From Ochrobactrum sp. Marseille-Q0166 (GTDB taxonomy: Bacteria > Pseudomonadota > Alphaproteobacteria > Rhizobiales > Rhizobiaceae), in the NCBI RefSeq assembly GCF_014397025.1, contig NZ_JACJUO010000002.1:728501-792500 (forward strand): a DNA stretch of 64,000 bases, written 5' to 3'. Position numbers and translations under genes: made by a program. This document shows, one piece after another, positions 40,881-49,940 of this stretch. The notes below the pieces were generated by a model that made no database searches, was not told the DNA's origin, and saw nothing but the letters and a program-made list of their open reading frames with translations. Within the stretch, counting starts at the first letter, position 1; every line of letters begins with the position of its first letter.

Positions 40881-42844
40881 CCCGTGGTGGACTGATTTCA
40901 AGCGCTGTAATCGGCGTTATGACTGCCCTTGGGCTGTTTCTCTGGAACGCCAATGCGTTCTTACCTTTTGCGCAATGGCCTTCGCTGCCGTTTAACCCGC
41001 AAAACATGAGCACCGAGCAGGTTATTCTGGCCTATGCGCTGTTTCCGCGCGCTTCCGTTGCGATTTTCGCCGGTGCAGCACTGGGACTGGCGGGTGCTTT
41101 GCTGCAGCGGTTGCTCAACAACCCGATTGCCGATCCTTCGACGCTTGGCGTGTCATCGGGCGCACAGCTCGCAATTGTTACGGCAACGCTGTTCTTCCCG
41201 ACTGTGCTTGACCAGTTTCGCTGGGCGGTCGCGCTTTCTGGTTCTGGTGTTGCGACCGCAATCGTGTTTCTGCTTGGCTGGCGCAGTCGGCTTGAGCCGG
41301 TGACGATGGTTGTGTCCGGTCTTCTGATCGGTGTGACGTGCAGTGCGATTTCTGCCGCAATGACATTATCGCAGGGCCAGTATCTCATGTCGCTTGTGAC
41401 GTGGAATGGCGGTTCGCTGAGCCAGCAGGACTGGTCATCGACGATGGCCCTTGCTTTGCAATTCCTTGTCTGTCTCATTGCCGCAATCATGCTGAGCCGT
41501 CCGCTGACGCTCGCAGGCCTTGGCGATAGCAGTGCGCGCTCGCTGGGTGTATCGCTTTCATGGTTGCGTGTTGCGGTCGTGGCTGTTGCGGTGGTGCTGA
41601 GCGCAGGCGTTGCGGCCAGTGTCGGGCTTGTCAGTTTCATTGGTCTGGCGGCTCCTGCAGTCGTCCGTGGCTTCGGCGTCAGAAAGCCGGGTTCAATCTT
41701 GCTGGCGTCGCCTTTTGCTGGTGCCGTTCTTCTCTGGATTTGCGACGGAGCGGTGCAAGTTTTTGGCGCAAATCTTGGCGAGACTTTCCCGACAGGGGCA
41801 GTTACCGCGCTGATCGGCGGGCCTTTGCTGCTCTGGCTCATTCCGCGTGTGCGTTCGACGGCTTCCCAGCAATCCTCGCCTGCACAGGTTTTCAAACGTG
41901 CTTCAAATGCCAAACTTGGCTTGCTGCTCATCGCTCTGCTGGTCGCAGCTTTTCTCGCGCTAGCGCTTGCGCGTACGCCAGAAGGCTGGTTGCTTCTGAC
42001 AGGCGAAAATCTTCGCGATATCTTGCCTTTGCGCTGGCCGCGCCTTCTGGCTGCCGCTGCTGCAGGCAGTCTGCTTGCAATGGCGGGCGCCGTCCTTCAG
42101 CGCCTCACTGGCAACCCGCTGGCAAGCCCGGAAGTCATCGGTGTGAGTGGCGGCGCAGGCATTGGTTTTGCTGTAGCCCTTACAATTTTCGCGGCACCCA
42201 ACAATGCGCAATTGCTGCTTTGCGCCTCCATCGGTGCGCTGATTGCCATGCTGGTCGTGTTGAGCTTTGCGAGCCGCAGAAGGCTCTCATCCGCACGCTT
42301 GCTGCTGGCAGGAATTTCGGTCGGTTCGCTGGCATCGGCCATATTGAGCATCTTCCTTTCGATCGGCGATCAACGGTCGTGGCAGATTCTTGCCTGGCTC
42401 AGCGGCTCGTCCGCAACGGCAACGCCGGAAAGTTCGCTTTTCCTCGTCGTGCTGACATTCACAGTGATTGGGCTGGCATTGCTCGCATCGCGCTGGTTGA
42501 CCATACTGCCGCTGGGGCAGACAATTCCAATTTCGCTTGGTTTGCCCGTGCGGTCTGCGCGGATATTGACGATCCTGCTTGCCGCGATTGCCAGTGCCGC
42601 CGCATCGCTTCTCGTCGGCCCTTTGAGCTTTGTGGGACTGATGGCGCCGCATATGACGCGTCGTATGGGCTTTTATCAGGTACAGTCGCATGTCATTGCA
42701 TCAGCCGTGCTCGGCGCGCTTCTGATGGTGATTGCCGATCTTGGGTCGCGCAATGCAGCCTTCCCCTATGAGTTGCCGCTGGGCCTTTTCGCAGCCTTGG
42801 TCGGTGCGCCCTACCTTGCCTGGGCATTGAGTAAAAAAGGATAA
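40877..42844 (+). CDS. Siderophore ABC transporter permease, fused double-length (FhuB-like)
   Basis: A 655-residue inner-membrane protein made of two FecCD-type permease halves (~1-325 and ~340-655), each with about ten helices. Both have matching motifs: AGAALGLAGALLQRLLNNPIADPSTLGVSSGA in the first half and AAGSLLAMAGAVLQRLTGNPLASPEVIGVSGGA in the second, plus GPLSFVGLMAPHMTRR near the end. This fusion is as in E. coli FhuB. It starts with GTG at 40877. No ATPase gene follows, so it must use an FhuC-like ATPase encoded elsewhere. Confidence 0.92.
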   Translation: MTRGGLISSAVIGVMTALGLFLWNANAFLPFAQWPSLPFNPQNMSTEQVILAYALFPRASVAIFAGAALGLAGALLQRLLNNPIADPSTLGVSSGAQLAIVTATLFFPTVLDQFRWAVALSGSGVATAIVFLLGWRSRLEPVTMVVSGLLIGVTCSAISAAMTLSQGQYLMSLVTWNGGSLSQQDWSSTMALALQFLVCLIAAIMLSRPLTLAGLGDSSARSLGVSLSWLRVAVVAVAVVLSAGVAASVGLVSFIGLAAPAVVRGFGVRKPGSILLASPFAGAVLLWICDGAVQVFGANLGETFPTGAVTALIGGPLLLWLIPRVRSTASQQSSPAQVFKRASNAKLGLLLIALLVAAFLALALARTPEGWLLLTGENLRDILPLRWPRLLAAAAAGSLLAMAGAVLQRLTGNPLASPEVIGVSGGAGIGFAVALTIFAAPNNAQLLLCASIGALIAMLVVLSFASRRRLSSARLLLAGISVGSLASAILSIFLSIGDQRSWQILAWLSGSSATATPESSLFLVVLTFTVIGLALLASRWLTILPLGQTIPISLGLPVRSARILTILLAAIASAAASLLVGPLSFVGLMAPHMTRRMGFYQVQSHVIASAVLGALLMVIADLGSRNAAFPYELPLGLFAALVGAPYLAWALSKKG

Positions 42845-42848
42845 TGTG

Positions 42849-43451
42849 ATGAAGACGAACACGCCGCTCTGGATGGATTCTCCGGAGAGATACGGGCTTG
42901 TGAGCCGGATTCTGCATTGGGCAATGGCCTATATTCTGCTCTGGCAGTTTGTGATGATCCTTTCGTGGAAAATAGTCGGCCCTTCACCGGTGCTTGACAC
43001 CGTCAGGGTTTTAGGCCCTGCACATGGAACTGTCGGGTTTCTGACGATTGTGCTGGTTGTCGTGCGTGGCATCTGGGCATTCATCAATCGCAATCAACGC
43101 CCGCCGCATCAAGCAGGGCTGATGGGCAAACTGGCGCGCATTGTACATATTGCCTTCTACGTGTTGCTGTTTGCCATTCCGGCTCTGGCACTGTTTCGTG
43201 CCTATGGCAGCGGCAAGGGACGCGAACAATGGGGAATCAATATTGTCCCTGCAACGGGCGAGAAGGTGGAATGGATGATGGCACCCGCAAATGCGCTGCA
43301 CAGCCTGCTTTCATGGGTTCTGTGCGGGTTGATTGTCGCCCACATACTGGCCGTGCTGTTTCATCGACTGGTTCTTAAAGACGGCATTCTTTCACGCATG
43401 GCTGGCCCGATGCGCTCTAAATTCAGAGTTTTGCCGCAAGGAAGTCGATAA
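42849..43451 (+). CDS. Cytochrome b561-like membrane protein
   Basis: A 200-residue protein with four membrane helices and conserved His residues for two hemes (RILHWAMAY ~H23, GPAHGTVGF, ARIVHIAFY, ANALHSLLSW, IVAHILAVLFH). It begins 4 bases after the permease stop. The family members pass electrons from quinols; in this operon it could reduce ferric iron released from or held in the siderophore, but that role is inferred. The 3' end overlaps the convergent LysR gene by 29 bases. Confidence 0.82.
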   Translation: MKTNTPLWMDSPERYGLVSRILHWAMAYILLWQFVMILSWKIVGPSPVLDTVRVLGPAHGTVGFLTIVLVVVRGIWAFINRNQRPPHQAGLMGKLARIVHIAFYVLLFAIPALALFRAYGSGKGREQWGINIVPATGEKVEWMMAPANALHSLLSWVLCGLIVAHILAVLFHRLVLKDGILSRMAGPMRSKFRVLPQGSR

Positions 43452-44310
43452 AGGCACGGATACGCGCGGCGAGGTGAGGGTGGCCGGGGAAAACCGCATG
43501 GATTTTCTCGGGCTCCGCAGGCGACCATGCAGCCAGCACTTCCAAAAGTCGCCCGCTTGCCAAATCATCGGCAACAGTATGTTCTCCGGTCTTCATCAGT
43601 CCGCCGCCTTCGATGCAGATGCGTCTTAGGATCGTGCCGTCGCTGCCAAGAAAATTGCCGGAAACGACCTGCCGAATGGTGCGGCCCGTTTCAGGATCGG
43701 CAAATTCCCATTCGCTCGGCTGGAAATTATAGCGCAGACAATTATGCGTTTTAAGGTCTTCCGGTCTTTGCGGAGTGCCATGTTTTTCCAGATAAAGTGG
43801 AGAAGCAACCACCAGCCGACGCATCAGCGTGATGGGGCGGGCTTTCAACGCCGAATCCTTCAATATGCCGGAGCGGATCGCAAGATCGGTTCGCTCCTGC
43901 CAGAGATCGATAATGCTGTCGTTCAAGGTAATGTCGAGTTCTACCTCCGGATATAGTTTCAGAAATTCAGGCACCAGTGGCATGATGACCGTTGCACCAA
44001 AGCCGACCGTCGAACTGACACGTAATGGACCGCGCACTGCCGCCTGTGCGCCCTCGGTGATGCGCGCCTCCATTTCGGTCAGCCGGTCGAGCAGGCTGCG
44101 CGCTTCCGCCAGATAGATTTCACCTTCCGGTGTCGGCGTCAGACTGCGGGTTGACCGCACCAGCAAACGCACCTGCAAGCGATCTTCCAGCCGCGAAACA
44201 AGGCGGCTGATCGCTGACGGTGTCATGTTGAGCTGACGGGCGGCAGCGGAAAAACTGCCTGTTGCCACTGCGCGCGCAAAGACCTCCATTTCACCGAAGC
44301 GGTTATCCAA
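43423..44310 (-). CDS. LysR-family regulator of the divergent MFS gene
   Basis: A 295-residue regulator with helix-turn-helix (~5-62; MEVFARAVATGSFSAAARQLNMTPSAISRLVSRLE) and co-inducer domain (~90-292). The sequence is of the CrgA-like subgroup (VRGPLRVSSTVGFGATVIMPLVPEF). It is divergent from the MFS transporter gene at 44419 with 108 bases between, which usually means that it controls that gene. A direct repeat TTATCA-CTC-TTATCA lies in the gap. The inducer is unknown. Confidence 0.88.
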   Translation of the reverse strand: MDNRFGEMEVFARAVATGSFSAAARQLNMTPSAISRLVSRLEDRLQVRLLVRSTRSLTPTPEGEIYLAEARSLLDRLTEMEARITEGAQAAVRGPLRVSSTVGFGATVIMPLVPEFLKLYPEVELDITLNDSIIDLWQERTDLAIRSGILKDSALKARPITLMRRLVVASPLYLEKHGTPQRPEDLKTHNCLRYNFQPSEWEFADPETGRTIRQVVSGNFLGSDGTILRRICIEGGGLMKTGEHTVADDLASGRLLEVLAAWSPAEPEKIHAVFPGHPHLAARIRAFIDFLAAKL

Positions 44311-44418
44311 AACATCACCTGTGAATTTGATGAACAGTTATATGCAGGATTATCACTCTTATCATTTGATATCCAGAGCGCGATATGGAGACAAAGTTAA
44401 ACAACAGGAACTCCTCCC

Positions 44419-45603
44419 ATGCCTGTCGCTCTCATTGCTCTTACGATCGCTGCCTACGCGATCGGGACGACCGAATTTGTGATCGTTGGCTTGCTGCCGA
44501 CGGTCGCATCGGATCTGAATATCACTTTGCCGCTCGCCGGATTGATCGTCAGCGTTTATGCGCTTGGCGTCACCTTCGGCGCTCCAATCCTCACAGCCCT
44601 GACCGGTCGTCTTGAACGCAAGCCATTGCTGCTCGGCCTGATGACGCTGTTCATCGCTGCCAATATGGTTGCAGCCTCCGCCCCAAGCTATGAAATCCTC
44701 ATGGTCGGGCGCGTGCTGTCTGCCTTTGCGCACGGCGTTTTCTTCTCTGTCGGTGCCACCATTGCGGCTGATCTCGTGCCGGAGAACAAACGTGCTTCGG
44801 CTATCGCCATGATGTTCATGGGCCTGACAGTTGCAATCGTTACCGGCGTGCCGCTCGGCACATGGATTGGACAGAACTTTGGCTGGCGTGCAACCTTCTG
44901 GGCTGTTTCGGCCATCGGCCTTGTGGCTCTCGTCGGTATTGCAGCACTTCTGCCGCGTGCATTGCCGAAGGCTGAACCAGCATCGCTCATGGATCAGCTG
45001 CGTGTTCTGGGCTCCGGTCGCTTGCTGATTGTTTATGGTATGACAGCACTTGGTTATGGCGGCACATTTGTTGCCTTCACCTATCTCTCCCCGATCCTGC
45101 AGGATATTAGCGGCTTTTCCGCAGATTCCGTCAGCTACATTCTCGTGCTTTATGGCATTGCCATTGCCATCGGCAATATCGTCGGCGGACGCATTTCAAA
45201 CGCCGATCCGGTGCGCACCCTGACTGTTCTGTTCGTGTTGCAGGCGATTGTGCTGGTGCTGTTCAGCTTTAGTGCTGTGTCGCCGCTCTTCACGCTGATC
45301 ACGCTTGCGGCCCTGGGCTTTCTGCAATTCGCAAGTGTTCCCGGCTTGCAACTCTATGTGGTGCAGCTTGCCAAGGAACACCGTCCGGGGGCTGTCGATG
45401 TCGCTTCGGCGCTGAATATTGCAGCGTTCAATCTGGGCATTGCGCTTGGCGCGTGGCTTGGAGGCATCGTGGTCGAAAGTCAGCTCGGTCTCATCTCAAC
45501 CCCTTGGGTTGGGGCAATTCTCGTCGCGGGTGCTCTTGGCCTGACAGTTTTGAGCGGCGTGCTTGATCGCCGCACAGAAACCCGCGTCGCAACCGCTGTT
45601 TGA
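44419..45603 (+). CDS. MFS efflux transporter (DHA1, AraJ/YdhP-like)
   Basis: A 394-residue inner-membrane protein with 12 predicted helices. The N-terminal GTTEFVIVGLLPTVASDLNI (~15-34), the loop motif TGRLERKPLLLGL (~75-88) and a GVPLGTWIGQNFGWRATFW antiporter motif (~150-168) fit drug:proton antiporters of the DHA1 family. The exact substrate is unknown; sugar or drug efflux is possible. Divergent LysR regulator upstream, terminator downstream. Confidence 0.87.
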   Translation: MPVALIALTIAAYAIGTTEFVIVGLLPTVASDLNITLPLAGLIVSVYALGVTFGAPILTALTGRLERKPLLLGLMTLFIAANMVAASAPSYEILMVGRVLSAFAHGVFFSVGATIAADLVPENKRASAIAMMFMGLTVAIVTGVPLGTWIGQNFGWRATFWAVSAIGLVALVGIAALLPRALPKAEPASLMDQLRVLGSGRLLIVYGMTALGYGGTFVAFTYLSPILQDISGFSADSVSYILVLYGIAIAIGNIVGGRISNADPVRTLTVLFVLQAIVLVLFSFSAVSPLFTLITLAALGFLQFASVPGLQLYVVQLAKEHRPGAVDVASALNIAAFNLGIALGAWLGGIVVESQLGLISTPWVGAILVAGALGLTVLSGVLDRRTETRVATAV

Positions 45604-45628
45604 ATTCGCTCCGGCACTCCCAAAGTGT

Positions 45629-45654
45629 AAGGACGGCACAAGCCGTCCTTTTTT
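45629..45654 (+). terminator. Rho-independent terminator of the MFS gene
   Basis: Arms AAGGACGGC and GCCGTCCTT with an ACAA loop, followed by T's. Confidence 0.85.
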
Positions 45655-45665
45655 CGTGACATGCT

Positions 45666-47246
45666 TTATCGCTGCACTTTCATGCCAACATAAATGCTGT
45701 TGGCATGATATTCGCGATAGGAGATTTTGCTGGTCTGAAACTCATGTCTTAGTCGCGCATCAATGCCGACAAAGCGATTGATCCAGTAGGTCGCGCCAAC
45801 CTGCGCACCGACCGTGTAGTCGGTGCCGGTACCATCATTGTTGTCGCGGACATTGAGATCAAGCTTTCCGTTCAAGCTCAGATCGGACCTCATCTGACGT
45901 TTCACTTCGATACTTGTGAAATGTAAAAGTGCTCCGGCCACGCCCGGGGTTGTTGATGTATCGACTGTGGTTTGCGCATAAAGCTGCACATCAGTGCCGC
46001 GTAATGGAGACCAGTTGATGCGGGCAGCCAAGGAAGGCCCGCTGACATCAGCAAGGCGAGAATCATCGCTATTGGCACGCATGAAGCCAGCCGAGAATTC
46101 ACCGTTGAACTTCTCGCCACGATCAAACATCAGACCGCCGCGTATGGCATATTGTGAGCCGCTTCGTTCATAGCCGTTGCTGTCCACCCGTTCGTCGAAC
46201 ATCCGCTTGCCAAGCTCAACTTCAGCAAAAGGCTTGAGCGCTGGCGAAATTGCAAAACCTCCACGCAACGTGACGCTGGCATAAGTATTGTCGCGGTCCT
46301 TCTGACTGACGTTGCCGCCTGAAGACAATTCTGCATCGCCATAGATTTCATGTTCGAGGTGACCCGTGGCACGACCAAAAAGCAGCCCGGTGTCGCGTTC
46401 GATGCCGAGGCTTCCGTTGATGGTATGAACGAGGGGCCGCTTCAAAGCGTCTGTGACGCCGTTCGGGCTTGATGCGCTTTCACGCCGCAGCTTATAACCC
46501 GCGCCTGCATTAACGGTTATTTGGTCGCTCAAATCAAATCGCAGATTACCCTGAACATCGACACGAGGTTCTGACACGTCCTGCCCGGAGATTGATTTGC
46601 TCATCGTGCCGGAAGCATCGATTTTTGCCTGATGGCGTCCCCAATCCGATTCAGCATTGAGACGGAGAGTTGTTTCCGACAGCACGGCACTGGAGCCGGT
46701 CGAGCTGTTGTCGCCATTGGTGGTGGCGCGAATGCCTTGTTCGAGTGTCGGACGCAATACAAACGTGCCCGCACGAATGCCGATTGGCGCGAACGGATCG
46801 GCTTCCTGTGTTACACGGCGGCCCTGTTCTGGAAGTGCGGGCAGGTTTTCTCGGCGCGCACGAGCGGTTTCGTTCTGCTCTTCAGTTGTGACCGCGCTGA
46901 CGGGCATATTGTCGGTGGCAAGGAAGCGTGGAGCTTCTTCTTCGGTAATCGTTGCTGCCTGCGCCGTTTCAGCGGGCTGAGGAGGAGGGGGAGGCGTGTA
47001 GGAATCGTCTGCAAGATTATCCTGTGCAGGCGCATTCGGATTTGCAGGATCAATATCGCGATCGGCGTTCTGTTCTGACGAGGAAATGGGAAGATTACCG
47101 TCTTCGTCCAGAGCGCCGCGAAGCTGCGTATCCTGTGCAAATGCAATCGAATTGCTGATTGCCAAGGCGCACCCAGCCAGCAACAGGCTTCTCAGCCTGC
47201 GGGCAAAAGGCGATAGTCCGCCCGATGGGATATTGGCAAAAAGCAT
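45666..47246 (-). CDS. Outer-membrane beta-barrel protein (Brucellaceae DUF2320-like)
   Basis: I use the ATG at 47246 (MLFANIPSGG), which gives a signal peptide cut near SIAFAQD; an ATG at 47294 is an alternative, but it overlaps a TTAACCAT motif that could be part of the promoter. The 526-residue protein has an acidic, Pro-rich disordered region after the signal (~35-140, including six prolines in a row) and a C-terminal barrel with alternating strands (~160-526; NLRFDLSDQITVNAGAGYKL, GAQVGATYWINRFVGIDARLRHEF). Function is unknown; a structural or exopolysaccharide-associated porin-like role is possible. Confidence 0.78.
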   Translation of the reverse strand: MLFANIPSGGLSPFARRLRSLLLAGCALAISNSIAFAQDTQLRGALDEDGNLPISSSEQNADRDIDPANPNAPAQDNLADDSYTPPPPPQPAETAQAATITEEEAPRFLATDNMPVSAVTTEEQNETARARRENLPALPEQGRRVTQEADPFAPIGIRAGTFVLRPTLEQGIRATTNGDNSSTGSSAVLSETTLRLNAESDWGRHQAKIDASGTMSKSISGQDVSEPRVDVQGNLRFDLSDQITVNAGAGYKLRRESASSPNGVTDALKRPLVHTINGSLGIERDTGLLFGRATGHLEHEIYGDAELSSGGNVSQKDRDNTYASVTLRGGFAISPALKPFAEVELGKRMFDERVDSNGYERSGSQYAIRGGLMFDRGEKFNGEFSAGFMRANSDDSRLADVSGPSLAARINWSPLRGTDVQLYAQTTVDTSTTPGVAGALLHFTSIEVKRQMRSDLSLNGKLDLNVRDNNDGTGTDYTVGAQVGATYWINRFVGIDARLRHEFQTSKISYREYHANSIYVGMKVQR

Positions 47247-47292
47247 ATTATCTTCAAACCGTTGCAACGTGGTAAGTGAACGGTAAAGAGAC

Positions 47293-47300
47293 ATGGTTAA
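47293..47300 (-). promoter_or_regulatory. CtrA half-site TTAACCAT before the barrel-protein gene
   Basis: The minus strand reads TTAACCAT, the 8-base CtrA motif of alphaproteobacteria, 46 bases before the chosen start at 47246. One short motif is weak evidence alone. Confidence 0.35.
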
Positions 47301-47390
47301 TTATTTATTGACGATTGCGTTTTGAGCTTCGTTATTGTGCGTCAACAAATGCTTGGACAAGCGGCAATGAAGGCGCTAACCGTTGGCGTC

Positions 47391-48392
47391 ATGACAAAGC
47401 TCGACACGACACATGCAGCCGCGCATGCTGAGGATTCGATTGCCTCTGCTCTGCGCACCATCAAGACCGAAAATGCAGGCCTCGTGGCGCTCGAAGAAGC
47501 GTTGAACAACGGCCTCGCGGCACCCTTTGCCGAAGCAGTCAGGACAGTCGTTGCCTCGAAGGGCCGTCTCGTGGTGACTGGCGTGGGCAAAAGTGGGCAT
47601 ATCGGCACGAAGCTTGCAGCAACTTTTGCGTCAACCGGCACGTCTGCGTTCTTCGTGCACTCGGCGGAAGCCAATCACGGTGATCTCGGCATGATAGGTG
47701 CGGATGATGTCATTCTCGCAATTTCGTGGTCGGGCGAAACGGCTGAACTCAAGGGTATTGTCAACTATTCGCAGCGCTTCCGCATTCCGCTGATCGCAAT
47801 TACTTCAGGCGAGGAGTCGGCACTTGGACGTGCGGCCAATGTCGTGCTGTTGCTGCCAAAAGCGCAGGAAGCCTGTCCGCATGGCCTTGCACCGACCACA
47901 TCAACGATGATGCAGCTGGCCATCGGCGATGCGCTTGCAATCGCGCTTCTCGAAGCGCGTGGTTTCAGCCCGACAGACTTCAAAACCTTCCATCCGGGCG
48001 GTTCGCTCGGTGCAAGTCTCGTCCATGTTCGCGAGATGATGCATAAGGGCGACCGACTGCCGCTGGTCAGCGTGGGCACATTGATGCCGGACGCCATGAA
48101 GGTGCAGGCGCAAAAGAGTTTCGGCTGTGTGATCGTTGTCGATCAGGACGGCCAGCTCGCAGGTTTCATCTCTGATGGCGATATTTCGCGAAATCTGAGC
48201 CGCAATCTTTCGGAGCTGACCGTTGATGATATCATGACGCGTAAGCCAAGGACGATTGATAAGAACGTGTTGGCGAGCGCTGCGCTCAGCCTTATCAATG
48301 AAAAGCACATCGGCGCACTGATCGTGGTTGAAGACAATCGTCCGATTGGCCTCGTGCACTTTCACGATCTGCTGCGTATTGGGGTGGCTTGA
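47391..48392 (+). CDS. kdsD: Arabinose-5-phosphate isomerase (KdsD/KpsF/GutQ family)
   Basis: Converts ribulose 5-phosphate to arabinose 5-phosphate, the first step to Kdo of lipopolysaccharide. I favour the ATG at 47391 (MTKLDTTHAA, 333 residues); ATGs at 47367 and 47322 are in frame and no site is strong. The SIS domain (~45-190) has VTGVGKSGHIGTKLAATFASTG and SWSGETAELKG; two CBS domains follow (~215-330, IMTRKPRTIDKNVLASAALSLINEKHIGALIVV). Length and layout are typical. Confidence 0.92.
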   Translation: MTKLDTTHAAAHAEDSIASALRTIKTENAGLVALEEALNNGLAAPFAEAVRTVVASKGRLVVTGVGKSGHIGTKLAATFASTGTSAFFVHSAEANHGDLGMIGADDVILAISWSGETAELKGIVNYSQRFRIPLIAITSGEESALGRAANVVLLLPKAQEACPHGLAPTTSTMMQLAIGDALAIALLEARGFSPTDFKTFHPGGSLGASLVHVREMMHKGDRLPLVSVGTLMPDAMKVQAQKSFGCVIVVDQDGQLAGFISDGDISRNLSRNLSELTVDDIMTRKPRTIDKNVLASAALSLINEKHIGALIVVEDNRPIGLVHFHDLLRIGVA

Positions 48393-48462
48393 GGTTAGGG
48401 GAATAGGGCCAAGAACTTGGTGCTAAAATTTGCTTGGGCTCCAAGAAGGCCCGTAAACTCCT

Positions 48463-48921
48463 TTACTCCGCCACTTCCATCTCAAGCGTGATCGGATCAA
48501 ATGACACGATATGCACCTCTGTTCCTGCGGGTAAGTCGGGGCCTTTGATGCGCCATGTCGTGTCATTGATGCGGATACGGCCGCGACCGTTGACGATGGG
48601 TTCCGCAAGAGTGGCACGCTGGCCGACGAGTTGATCGCCGCGACGATTGAGTAAAGGCTCATCCTGACGATCGCTGAAGCCAAAAACGCGGCGTCCTACC
48701 AGCACGAAGATCACGGCCAGCACCAGAAACAGAACGATTTGCAATTGCCAGCCAAAGCTTATTATCGAGCCGAGTAGAAAAGCAAAGATCCCGGTTACAA
48801 GGGCTGCAAGACCGAACCAGATAAAGAAGATGCCGGGCGCCAGAATTTCCAGAATGAGCAAGACGAGTCCTAAAACGAACCAGCCCCAGAGCCCAAGTTG
48901 TGACAGGAAATTGATGATCAT
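48463..48921 (-). CDS. NfeD-family membrane protein, short form
   Basis: A 152-residue inner-membrane protein with two to three hydrophobic segments (~8-30, 33-55 and 58-75) and a C-terminal OB-like domain (~85-150; LVGQRATLAEPIVNGRGRIRINDTTWRIKGPDLPAGTEVHIV). It lacks the protease domain of long NfeD proteins. It is 15 bases downstream of the SPFH gene; such pairs form membrane microdomain-like assemblies and their function is still debated. Confidence 0.9.
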   Translation of the reverse strand: MIINFLSQLGLWGWFVLGLVLLILEILAPGIFFIWFGLAALVTGIFAFLLGSIISFGWQLQIVLFLVLAVIFVLVGRRVFGFSDRQDEPLLNRRGDQLVGQRATLAEPIVNGRGRIRINDTTWRIKGPDLPAGTEVHIVSFDPITLEMEVAE

Positions 48922-48936
48922 GACGCCCTGCCTGAT

Positions 48937-49923
48937 TTAGCTGCGATTTGTGGGAACGCTGCGCGTGCGTGGAGCAGGTGCACTCGGAGTTGGTTCAACC
49001 GAATGGCTGCCATCGCCGAATACTTCCTTCGCAATCGCACCAATACCTGCCAGTGAGCCGATCACTGAGCTTGCTTCAAGCGGCATTAGAACGACTTTCT
49101 GGTTCTTCGCACTTGCTATGTTACCCAGTGCTTCGGTGTATTTCTGCGCGACGAAGTAATTGAGCGCTTGAACATTACCGCTTGCGACGGCGTCGGAAAC
49201 CAGTGTCGTTGCCTTTGCTTCAGCTTCTGCAAGGCGTTCACGCGCTTCGGCTTCGCGCTTGGCGGCTTCCAGCTTGCCTTCCGCTTCAAGAATCTGCGAC
49301 TGCTTCTGGCCTTCAGCGCGCAAAATCTGCGCATTGCGGTCGCCTTCAGCTTCCAGAACTTGCGCACGCTTGTCGCGTTCCGCCTTCATCTGTCGTGCCA
49401 TCGAAGTGACGATGTCGGCAGGTGGGTTGATATCCTTGATCTCTACACGGGTCATTTTTAGGCCCCAAGGATGTGCTGCATCATCGACAATGCGCAACAG
49501 ACGATCATTGATCGCATCACGGTTGGACAGCAACTCGTCAAGATCCATCGACCCCATGACGGAACGGATATTTGTCATGGTTAGATTGAGAATCGCATAT
49601 TGCAGATTGGAAACCTGATAGGCGGCCTGTGCTGCGTTCAGTACCTGATAGAAGGCCACGCCATCGACACCAACAATGGCGTTATCACGGGTAATGACTT
49701 CCTGCGTTGGGACGTCAAGCACCTGCTCCATCATGTTGAGCTTTGCACCAATCCGATCGAAGAAAGGCACAATGAGATTGAGGCCCGGCATGAGCGTACG
49801 CGTATAACGGCCAAAGCGCTCGACGGTGTAGTTATAGCCTTGTGGCACAGTCTTGATGCCCGCAAAAAGCGTTGCAAGAACAAGTGCGGCTAAAATCAGC
49901 AGCGTAATGTCAAATCCAGTCAT
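48937..49923 (-). CDS. SPFH/band 7 protein, stomatin/paraslipin-like (QmcA type)
   Basis: A 328-residue protein with an N-terminal membrane anchor (ITLLILAALVLATLFAGI) and SPFH domain (~25-190; VPQGYNYTVERFGRYTRTLMPGLNLIVPF, LNLTMTNIRSVMGSMDLDELLSNRD). A long charged helix follows (~185-250; AEGDRNAQILRAEGQKQSQILEAEG), which would form coiled coils in the oligomer. The C-terminus is Pro/Ser-rich. It lies between ferrochelatase and nfeD with gaps of 17 and 15 bases, so the three are one leftward operon. Confidence 0.93.
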   Translation of the reverse strand: MTGFDITLLILAALVLATLFAGIKTVPQGYNYTVERFGRYTRTLMPGLNLIVPFFDRIGAKLNMMEQVLDVPTQEVITRDNAIVGVDGVAFYQVLNAAQAAYQVSNLQYAILNLTMTNIRSVMGSMDLDELLSNRDAINDRLLRIVDDAAHPWGLKMTRVEIKDINPPADIVTSMARQMKAERDKRAQVLEAEGDRNAQILRAEGQKQSQILEAEGKLEAAKREAEARERLAEAEAKATTLVSDAVASGNVQALNYFVAQKYTEALGNIASAKNQKVVLMPLEASSVIGSLAGIGAIAKEVFGDGSHSVEPTPSAPAPRTRSVPTNRS

Positions 49924-49940
49924 TGCGCAAATCCCTTAAA

